Source of the DNA: Eupeodes corollae
Taxonomy: Eukaryota; Arthropoda; Insecta; Diptera; Syrphidae
Direction of reading: 5' to 3'
Assembly: GCF_945859685.1 (NCBI RefSeq)
Contig: NC_079149.1
Coordinates: 52,842,991 to 52,906,990, forward strand
Length of the DNA: 64,000 nucleotides
Shown piece by piece: positions 56,101 to 64,000 of this stretch (position 1 is its first letter; every line of letters begins with the position of its first letter). The translations under genes and the position numbers were made by a program. The notes below the pieces were generated by a model that saw only the letters and a list, made by a program, of their open reading frames with translations, was not told the DNA's origin and did not search any database.

Positions 56101-59100
56101 GTGTTTCAGTTGTACCAATTGTAAAATATAATAACCGATGGGTTTTCTTGAGAATTTTCTACTATACTATTTATAGAATACCAAAAAAACACGGGTAGTA
56201 AATGTTAATGTAAGCTTTAATGGAATAAAAATAAAACTTCTATCATCAGCCACTATACATATCTGCACTGCACTCAGGGCTAAATATTAGTAATAAATAT
56301 TTTATTTTTTTGTTTATAAAACTGTCAAAATATAAAACGGCATAGTTAATAATTCGCCAAGATTTTTGTGTAGATACCAACTGTCATAAGTTGATGTCAA
56401 TTGTCAGCTAAACAAAAATGGAGAACACAATAACTCAGCTTTTAAAGTATGGATACATAACTTTTTGTATTTAAATAGTTTGACAGCTTTTTTTAAGGAA
56501 TTAAAAAATGTCGAAAAGGGAAAGTACACTACAACAAGTACCAGGTTTATTTATGTCTATGATGTCAAAAAATGATTCAACAATAAATTAAAACCTTTTA
56601 TCACAATATTAGTGCAATATTCTTTTTAATAAAGTAAACGAGTGCTTTTAAATGTTAGTCATGTGTACTGCATGTGTCCGTCACCTTAGGCGCCACAAAA
56701 CTAAAGGGTTTCCTGTTAAATTTCTTGTACGAAATAAGTCTTTCCAATTAAAATAAGAATCATTTATAATTATGACACTCAATAGAAACAAATGTTTAAA
56801 TATTAAATTATCATTTAGAGTGAAAAACCGACAAAAGTGACTTCAAAAATGCATAGCCTATTTTGGCCTCATTCAAACACCAAAACTAATACAATACGTC
56901 GAAAGAAATAATAATTATTGCTATATTATAAAATAGATTAGGGTCAATATATTGCAATAGATATATGAAAACATTCCATTACGTTAAGCAATCAATATAT
57001 TTTGATAAGATTTTGATTAAATAAATTGAATCATAAATTTGATTTACAAACAATATGTCATATTTGCCTGCAGGTGGTTTTCGTGAGAGAAAGAGAAAAA
57101 AGTGAACTAAAATGCATTTAACTCTTTTGACTTATTTATTTACAACTTATTTTTACGAACTTATATCGTGTTTATAGATAGCAAAAATAACTATAATAAA
57201 ATAGCACTTATCGATAAGACCGTCAATGACTAATAAATTGCATTTCCGTATTTTTTGCTGTTGTTGTTCTAGTATCTAGTCAATGGCAGGAAGAACCAAT
57301 CAACTGCTACGTTTGTGAAGGAAGTTCGTGTACTAGTCAATTGGGAAACCTCAATAAATGTGGCCCAGTTGAAGGAAAACAATCATGTGCCACAGTTTTT
57401 AGCCAGAACTCAACGTCTGTTCTAGCTCGAGGATGTAGCGAAAATATCAATGCAGCGTACAAGAGTTATTGTGAGGGCAATAGTGACAAATGCCTGAGTT
57501 GTTCATCGAATGGTTGTAATGCTGCCAAAGCCTTAAGTGATTACGTCAAATGTCTTTCATGCGACTCTCAGACCGATGAGAATTGTGTAATCAATCCAAA
57601 GTCAATTAAAAGCACAAAACTCTGCCATAAGTCATGCATGGTAGCAATGTATGCACGAAATGTGACAGATTCACAATCAGCATATGAACTGTCAAGATCA
57701 TGTTTAGATGACAAAGATCTAGATGAACGGGAAATGTGTTCGAAGGGAAAAGACGCTTTCTGTAAGGCATGCAAAGGTGACAAATGTAACGTCGACTTTC
57801 TACCGGAAAATCGTTTAAAATGCTACAAATGCTTAGGCGACTGTGAAGATTCAAAAAGTGAATATTGTGCACGGTTTAAAAAAGACGACCAGTGTTATTT
57901 CAAATTCGACGAACAAAAAGATCTCATTGAATTGGGATGTGGCAGTGATTTAGATTCTCAAGATCTGGTTGCACAAGTTAAAAGCAAAAATCTCCTGCTC
58001 TGTGATGGACCAGAATGTAATTTCTTTGACAAAATCCCACAAGCATCACACTGCAAAGTTTGTCATTCTGCAACCGATATAAATTGTGCTATTGATCCAA
58101 CTCAAATAGGAAAGATTGTTACATGCAACATGCCCTATTCACAATGCTATTCTATGGTATCTGATGGTGAGTTTTTGAACGAGATATCATAATGGCGTCA
58201 ATCACGTGACCTGATCCAATTGATTTTTAAAATAAACAAACATTTTCTCATGACAGTTTTATACAATAAATTCAGCTAAAGTTCAGATAATTGATTCCGA
58301 TCAGGTCATGGAGATGATAAAACAGAACGATGATTATAATTTAAAATATTTATCAAATGCTTTTGTTACTTAAATTTACAGGTGGAAAAACAATTCGAGG
58401 ATGCATAAATGAGTTGCAAGATGAATCATTTTATCAATGTTTGATCGATGGAGGCAAAAACTGTCAAGCATGCAGTGGGGAAAATTGCAACGAAAAAGTA
58501 AGTTTTCATCCTTGATAAAGTAATTCAATTGAATTAGATTCAAAATTACAAATAGTTGAGTTCAATGTACTTTTTTCCAGAATAGTAATATTAAACTTCC
58601 TTTGTTTACATTCGAAATCATCTTAATATTGTAGGCCTTTTTCTTTTTCTATTCATATCTCTGAATTCAAAGTCTTCTGAACATTTTAAATACAAGAAAG
58701 TTGCTCTTAACGTTGTCGGAATACTTATGGAGTTTTCCATGGTAAAAATAAATAAATTTATTCTTGATCTAGATCTGTCAAACCACATTTCCCATGTCCC
58801 TGAATTTTTGGCGAAAATCTTATTTTAACCATGGAAAACCGCATTAGATTTCTTTTTGAAATACATTCGAGCGTTAAGCTGTAACAAATTAACATTTGTG
58901 ATTTGTGTGCAACCATTGAGGCCGCCATTTTTGTTTTTATTCTAGATGATAACATATTTTTTATCAACTGACATAGATGTCACATACACACACTTACACA
59001 TTTTATTGTAATCTTGACACAGAATTCGAGAAACAAGTTTTATTCACAAGTATTTGAAATCGTGTATAAAGTTTAAACAATTGTGAAGTTTTTATAAATT

Positions 59101-62100
59101 AAATTTACTAAACAAGTGATAAAAGTGTAAACAGTCTAACTATCAAATGAAAAACATATTCATCACACACAAACAAAACAGCGCCCAAATACAAAAGTTA
59201 TTTAAAAGAACGACACCACACACAACACACAATACAGCACACATCAAGGAATCGAACAAATCAGCACAACTCGAACATGTCACGGAAAACAACACAAATC
59301 TAAACACAAAACAAAGTAACTTTGTTTACAAAAGTAAAAGGTCAACTTAACAACTGTTCTCTTTACATTTACTCAGGAATTCGAGAATCTTGTGGAGGTT
59401 AATGAAAATGACGTCTCGAGCCTCATTGGAGAATCTGTAGGTGATCCTGGTCATTGGCAAGGATTGCCACTTAATTGCTACACTTGTGAAGGAGAACAAT
59501 GTGCTTCATCCAATGGTCCCGTAAAAAAATGTATAGACAACGATTTGCAGACGTGTGTGACAATTTTCAGTCAATCTGGTACAGTTGTAGCCCGAGGATG
59601 CAGTGATGATGTGACCCAAAATTACGAAGACTATTGTACAACTAATCCAAGCGATTGCATTCAATGCAAATCAAGTGGATGTAACATAGCTGTTAGCAAG
59701 AATGATTACATTGATTGTATTTTTTGTGACGCACAAACTAATCCGGATTGTACTTTTGACGTTCAAAATGTCAAAAATGTTCGGAAATGTCACAAGGCTT
59801 GCATGACTGCTTTGTACCCTAGGACAACTGACGCTGATCCCTCATACAATTTAGAACGAACCTGTCTGGATGATAAGGATCTAGACGATCGTGAAGTTTG
59901 CAATGATTTAGATCCTCTCTGCCATAGCTGTTCAAGTCCACTCTGTAACACACAGTTAATTCCTGAGGAACGAAGAAAATGTCAACACTGTTCAGGAGAA
60001 TCATGCCAGATTCCTGTTAGCAGGACCTGCCAATCATACACAGTCAATGAACAGTGCTTTATTAAGTTCGATGAGACAGGCACAATTTCAGAAATGGGTT
60101 GCAAAAGTGACTACGACCCTAGTGACATTCACGAAATGTTAATTTCAAAAAAGTTGTTTTTGTGTGATGGAGATGATTGTAATGCAAATATTCCCAGCAC
60201 ACATACATGTCGTTTGTGTAATTCGATTACTGACAAATTTTGTGCAACAGATCCACAAAATATTGCAACATCAACAGCATGCAATCAGTTACCAATTACC
60301 AGCTGTTATACAAGAGTTTTGAAAAGTAAGTGTCGTTTCCGGAAGGCGAGTACTGTTAATTGAATAGTGAATTCACACTTACTCAAGCACATGTCATTAA
60401 CGTCATTTTAAATGTGACATATTTTAATACTATACATTGACATTGTTACTCTAAATGACATCATGACTTGCACAGTACGCGCCTTTACCAACTATCACGT
60501 ATTGATAAGTGACTTAAAAACTATATTTTCGTTTAAGATGGACATACTGAACGTGGATGTCTTTCAAGCTTAGAAGACGATCAATTTATGAAATGTTATA
60601 ATAATAACACAACTGAATGCAGCATTTGTGATGAAAGTGTTTGTAATGATAAGGTAAGTTTGGTTTATCGGTCACAATTCAGGCACATTTGGAACTATAT
60701 TATGTCTTTTATGAATTAACTTGCTGTTGTTTACATTGGACGCATTTGCAGCAAACAATTTTGACGTTTTATTTTGTCCTGCTCCCACTTTTTGGTTCAA
60801 AAGTTATGCAAAAGTAAAGCACTAGTAGAAGCTAGCTCAAGTGCTGAAACTTCAAAATATTAACAAGGTCTATAACGCCACCAATATTAAATGTTAAATC
60901 TAATTGTTCTTTTTTAAAACTTGATGACTACAAAATTTCGTAAGAAGACTTAATTTGTCATTCAAAACATTGGTGAATCGTAATTTAGGAAACTCAATAT
61001 AAAGAGGTATTTACATTTATTATTTGATGACATGACATTACATGCTGACCTTGAGAAATGTAAGTGTCTAGCTGGGAGTGAGATAAAAATAGCGTCAAAA
61101 TAATCCAGTGAAACCAATCTGAACACGCACTTTGAAAGACATAATTCATATCTTTGACACTTGATAAATGTGTTTTTTCTTATGTTGTTTGACATTTCTA
61201 TCAATCTCATCAATTGACTTAATTTTCAGGTTTTCCCACTGGATCGAATTTCTTGTCATATTTGCAATTCCGCTGAAGATATTACATGTGAGGAAAATCC
61301 AAAACACAATGACATTTGCCACAAGTACTCAAAAGGTCAAACGTGCATCACAACATTAGACAATGAAATAACCCATCGTGGTTGCAGTTCTGAACTGGAA
61401 TGCACATCAAGTGACCCAACTAAATGCCGTAAATGCAACACTTCGGACTGTAATGTATTCAATTTGAAGAGATTAAGTGATGCCAAACCGGGAGTATGGC
61501 AAACTTTGCCACTCAACTGCTACACTTGCTCTGGAGATGACTGTCAAACTATACTCACTCGACCAAGTATGTGCATTGGAGATGACAATCAACACTGTAT
61601 GACAGTTTTTGACAAGGATGGAAAAGTCACCCGTCGGGGATGCAGCATTGACGTGGAATCAGAATTTAGTACATATTGTGATGCAAATAGTAGTAACTGT
61701 TTTAATTGCAATTCGAATGGATGCAACAATGCTTCCAGCCTAAATGAATACATCAATTGTATTCACTGCGATGGAAGGAATAGCAAGGATTGTGTTCAAG
61801 ACTTGTCAGTTATATCGTCGACAGCCCGCCGTCGATGTAACACAGCATGCATGGTCGCACTTCAGCCGAGAAGTGCTGATGAACCTTCAAAATTAGAACT
61901 GTTACGATCATGTCTCGATGACAAGGACTTAGATGACAGGGATGCTTGTGGTAGTGATGGATCAATGTGTAAAAGCTGCACATCACATAATTGCAATGAG
62001 GATGATGTTTTCGATGATCGCTTGGAGTGTTATTCATGTTTGAATGAGGACTGTAAAAGTCCACAAGTGTCAAAGAAATGTACCGTTTATATGGAAAATG

Positions 62101-64000
62101 ACAATTGTTTTATACTCTTCGATCAAAACAGCGCTGTCATCCAAACTGGTTGTACAAGTGAATTTCATGCTGACAAGCTCGAAGAATCTCTCGATAAAAT
62201 GATCACATGCAAGGGAAAAAATTGTAATGATTTTTCCAAAATTCCCGAGCCACAAACTTGCTACGAATGTGATTCGTCAGTCGATAAAAATTGTTCGTCA
62301 TCTCCCAAAGATATTGCTACTGTTAATACTTGCAGCAGTTTGCCAAATGTTCAGTGTTATACAAAAATTAGCTGGGGTATAATTTTTGCTAAACATTCGA
62401 ATTTTTAAATTTAATTTGAATTTTGTTGTTAATTTTAGGTACAACAACCACCAGAGGATGTGTTTCTGATTTAATAAAGTCTCAACGACAAGCCTGCTTA
62501 AGTGGCAACGATAAACTCTGTTCAACTTGTCTAGGAAATAAATGCAATTCAGAGGTATAGAATGCATTTACGGTATTTAGGGGCCGTATTATATTTTGAA
62601 GATTTGCTTGATTAAGGAATGGCACGAGATATTGGACATTTAAAAAAAAAAAGTCTTCATAACTGTGTTAGCTCCATTTTGTACCCCCGTCTTGGATGAT
62701 TGCGCAGGGAAAGAGTTTTAACCGAGCTCAATAAACACAGTATAGTTTATCACGGGTGACATTTGTTTTGACATCCCAGCGAAATGTGATGTCTTAAATA
62801 TGCCGAAAATTGGTTGTTATTGGTTGAAGTGGTTTAACACCAACCAGTTCGTTAAACTTAAGAAGGGATTTATTATGTCAAAAACATTTGTTAAGAGCAC
62901 CATAAACAAAATTATGAATTTAAGAAATAACAATGATAAAATTAGATTCTTTTGAAGTGAACAATTTTGACGTCTAATTATTTTGCTCCTTCTTAATATT
63001 TACAAAGAGTCAGGCAAGTAAGACATAATTTTTAAATTACTGGAGCAAATATGTATGAGACTTCAAAATGAGACGCTTTAAAATAATCTGAAGTTGATAT
63101 CTTGACAATGACGAATGGCTTAGTTTGACATATTGATATTTTTAGCATAAGTAATTTTGTCATGACTGCTAGTTGTGCAAGAATTGATAGTTTGCCTTGA
63201 ATTGTTTTTACAACATTGCAATCTTGGTTCTAGACTAAAATCTATATCAAACATTAATTTTTATAATATGTCATATATTGGAGAATTTAAAAGTATTTTT
63301 TTTTTATCCAAATAGATTTTCCCCGAAGACCGATTGACCTGTCACAAATGTAATTCAATAGACGATCCTAAATGTCAAGACAGCCCTGATTCACCAACGG
63401 TATGTCCAGTTTATTCTGAAAGCGAAGTATGCAGCTCAAAACTGGTTAATGGTGTAACATACAGAGGTTGCGGTGATGATTTCTTATGCGATGACTCTGA
63501 CAAGCAGCATTGCAAAATGTGCAACTCCTCAAATTGCAATGTAGCCAATCTCTACCAAAATAATATTGGATACCCAGGAAATTGGCAAGATTTGCCAATT
63601 AATTGTCATACTTGTATCGGACAGGAATGCGATGACAGCGCCACAACCAAACTACGCAAATGTGAAAATAATAATCTTCAAAATTGTGTCACAGTCTTTA
63701 GTGTGGCCGGTAAAGTTGTGCAGCGTGGATGTAGTGACAGTATCTATGAAGGACCTCATGACCACCATTGTGATCTTTACTCTGACCTATGCACGTATTG
63801 TAAGTCCTCGGGTTGCAATGATGGCAGTAGTTTAGATGAGTATGTGAACTGTTTATCTTGTGATTCGGCAACAAATCCAAATTGCTCTACGAATTTGGGT
63901 GATATTTCGAAAACAAGGAAATGCAGAGGCAAGTGCATGACATCCTTGTATCCGAGATCTGATGAAACCAATCCAGCATTGGAGTTGTCACGTTCTTGTT
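50143..64000 (+). CDS. Giant modular DUF753/Ly6-like secreted protein (3' partial)
   Basis: Exons 50143-50206, 57273-58166, 58382-58497, 59377-60325, 60538-60653, 61230-62376, 62439-62554 and 63316-64000 (continuing off the edge) join in frame to about 1362 residues. Exon 1 encodes a signal peptide (FGVVLGVLLISGNLVSS) joined in phase 1 across a 7.1-kb intron to QWQEEPINCYVC. Thereafter long exons ending in phase 1 alternate with exons of exactly 116 nt ending in phase 0. Each pair encodes four or five cysteine-rich domains with recurring blocks: NCYTC, VARGC, CLDDKDLD, a FDE...E.GC block, and SCYT...RGC. About 16 domains are visible. DUF753 repeats are known mainly from fly proteins of unknown function. 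Secreted and disulphide-rich is inferred; no membrane anchor is seen before the edge. Confidence 0.9.
51374..52540 (+). mobile_element. LINE (jockey-like) reverse-transcriptase 3' half, interrupted by a SINE
   Basis: Removing the SINE and one target copy gives a continuous frame: SDVNYQRQRMI, then LNSDLDSIVQWGIKN, VELNASKTQCCLLSQ, LWSDHIFDIAKNAAKC and LSFLRRCKKFFTPSDL. Further 3' come RNAHQFTLET and the C-terminal TSRMWNALPDSIFPT and HRYLLSNPILPS (stop near 52475). The 3' UTR follows to about 52540. It is 5' truncated and has a few stops and frameshifts. Related fragments occur at 45.7-47.9 and 17.5 kb. Confidence 0.85.
51428..51725 (-). mobile_element. tRNA-derived SINE, full length, with 16-bp target-site duplication
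   Basis: The minus-strand head begins GTACCCGTAGCGTGATGG, containing an A box (TAGCGTGATGG, about 51703-51715), with a B box GGTTCAATCCC at 51659-51669. A non-tRNA body and an AT-rich tail (TTATTTATTCT) follow at the low-coordinate end. The element is bounded by a perfect 16-bp direct repeat CGGCAGCGTATGATAA at 51412-51427 and 51726-51741. This proves retroposition, and the target is the reverse-transcriptase frame of the surrounding LINE. Confidence 0.92.
53575..56140 (+). repeat. Dispersed duplication, copy 2 (interrupted by repeat E)
   Basis: Matches 48150-48770 from TTGGAAAATCTATC onwards. Relative to copy 1 it contains about 290 extra bases (about 53825-54112) and the whole of repeat E (54427-56080), after which the match resumes at TATTATTATTCTGACAGG. 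The shared part is non-coding. Confidence 0.7.
54427..56080 (-). repeat. Hairpin-ended interspersed repeat, full-length copy E
   Basis: About 1.65 kb. The left end is the palindrome AACTTCC-CATA-GGAAGTT (54429-54446), followed by ATTGTAATGGGTCC. The right end contains GGGATGGGAAGTTATC and CATCCC flanking a loop, then CAGCCTCTTTTTT. Inside are a TACGTCCG microsatellite (54548-54632) and about five and a half tandem units of about 173 bp. Units are marked by GTTGGTAAAAATTGA at about 55107, 55281, 55454, 55626, 55800 and 55973. There is no transposase-like frame, so it is non-autonomous. The locus at 48.7 kb is the matching empty site. Confidence 0.85.
57273..58497 (+). CDS. Module 1 of the giant DUF753 gene (exons 2-3)
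   Basis: The 894-nt exon 2 and 116-nt exon 3 encode four cysteine-rich domains. They open at NCYVCEGSSC, CLSCDSQTDENC, CYKCLGDCED and CKVCHSATDINC. The second contains SRSCLDDKDLDEREMC. The fourth is split by the 58166/58382 intron and ends CQACSGENCNEK. Intron phase is 1, then 0 at the end. This module serves as the reference for the four-domain unit. Confidence 0.88.
59377..60653 (+). CDS. Module 2 of the giant DUF753 gene (exons 4-5)
   Basis: The 949-nt exon 4 and 116-nt exon 5 repeat the four-domain plan: NCYTCEGEQC, CIFCDAQTNPDC, CQHCSGESCQ and CRLCNSITDKFC, with RTCLDDKDLDDREVC and the split fourth domain ending CSICDESVCNDK. Unlike modules 3 and 4, the exon begins with an acidic linker (EFENLVEVNENDVSSLIGES) in place of a fifth cysteine-rich domain. 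Confidence 0.88.
61230..62554 (+). CDS. Module 3 of the giant DUF753 gene (exons 6-7)
   Basis: The 1147-nt exon 6 and 116-nt exon 7 encode five domains. An extra leading domain (CHICNSAEDITC through CRKCNTSDCN) precedes the standard four: NCYTCSGDDC, CIHCDGRNSKDC, CYSCLNEDCK and CYECDSSVDKNC. They include RSCLDDKDLDDRDAC and end CSTCLGNKCNSE. Confidence 0.88.
63316..64000 (+). CDS. Module 4 of the giant DUF753 gene (exon 8, cut by the window)
   Basis: The exon starts after ATAG in phase 0 and stays open to the last base. It begins like module 3 with the extra domain (FPEDRLTCHKCNSIDDPKC through CKMCNSSNCN). Then come NWQDLPINCHTCIGQEC and CLSCDSATNPNC, and the window ends within the second standard domain (ELSRSC). 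It shows that the array continues to the right. Confidence 0.88.
   Translation, partial: MFPEDRLTCHKCNSIDDPKCQDSPDSPTVCPVYSESEVCSSKLVNGVTYRGCGDDFLCDDSDKQHCKMCNSSNCNVANLYQNNIGYPGNWQDLPINCHTCIGQECDDSATTKLRKCENNNLQNCVTVFSVAGKVVQRGCSDSIYEGPHDHHCDLYSDLCTYCKSSGCNDGSSLDEYVNCLSCDSATNPNCSTNLGDISKTRKCRGKCMTSLYPRSDETNPALELSRSC

Larger units (their letters stand above)
50207..57272 (+). other. First intron of the giant DUF753 gene, transposon-rich
   Basis: Donor G|GTGGGT at 50206/50207 and acceptor TTCTAG at 57272/57273, both phase 1. The junction gives SGNLV-SSQW, a plausible signal-cleavage site. The intron contains a LINE with a nested SINE, a dispersed duplication and repeat copy E, each listed separately. 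The intervening parts (50207-51370, 52545-53570, 56145-57270) are AT-rich with no exon seen. Confidence 0.8.

Noticed and set aside
58140..58192. Reading exon 2 of the giant gene through to the stop at 58190-58192 as a complete short protein
   Set aside because: A good donor at 58166/58167 with matching phase joins to the 116-nt exon, completing the fourth cysteine-rich domain; the same arrangement recurs in modules 2 and 3.
59147..59350. A 67-codon plus-strand frame before module 2
   Set aside because: A/C-rich intron sequence; no cysteine pattern, and the exon boundary at 59377 with correct phase explains the region as intron.

Overview
This window is genomic DNA from a fly (Diptera). It is AT-rich, with short introns, GT/AG splice sites, a tRNA-Tyr gene with an intron, and many decayed insect transposons. 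The DUF753/Ly6-like proteins are of a type I know from Drosophila-group flies, which suggests a higher (brachyceran) fly. I cannot name the species.

Layout. 0.7-4.5 kb (-): a three-exon TBC1D25-type Rab GTPase-activating protein gene. 4.6-11 kb: intergenic DNA with a 224-bp MITE-like element, a tRNA-Tyr(GTA) gene with a 29-nt intron, and a collapsed BEL/Pao LTR retrotransposon. 11.2-12.2 kb: copy A of a hairpin-ended repeat family. 14.7-15.3 kb (-): the last coding exon of an unrecognised Ser/Gln-rich protein. 17.5-19.4 kb: LINE and mariner remnants.

20.2-25.9 kb (-): ten consecutive exons, all phase-compatible, of a large type I membrane protein. Its order is the C-terminal end of an LPMO (AA15-like) domain, an EGF-like region, a DOMON domain split by Ser-Glu-Pro-Glu-Pro-Lys repeats, a second DOMON, a SEA-like domain, a transmembrane helix and a polyQ tail. 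The 5' exons are not visible in the window. A long intron (21.4-23.0 kb) holds RTE-like and mariner remnants.

28-31 kb: Harbinger-like and LINE fragments and repeat copy B. 33.2-42.4 kb: three small genes for two-domain DUF753/Ly6-like secreted or GPI-anchored proteins (+, -, +) with identical intron positions and phases. One carries an uninterrupted (Ser-Gly)36 tract before its GPI signal. 43-48 kb: repeat fragments and a hAT element nested in a LINE.

50.1-64.0 kb (+): a giant DUF753 gene that runs off the right edge. It has a signal-peptide exon, a 7.1-kb intron full of transposons (including a tRNA-derived SINE inside a LINE), then repeating pairs of one long exon and one exon of exactly 116 nt. 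Each pair encodes four or five cysteine-rich domains.

How the genes relate. The DUF753 genes form one expanded family that arose by gene duplication and, in the giant gene, by duplication of exon pairs. The LPMO/DOMON protein is a candidate cell-surface redox protein. The rest is mostly transposon-derived, and several insertions can be dated relative to one another because they are nested or have an empty site elsewhere in the window. All gene models were assembled by eye from reading frames, splice sites and phase; no alignment or search was run.
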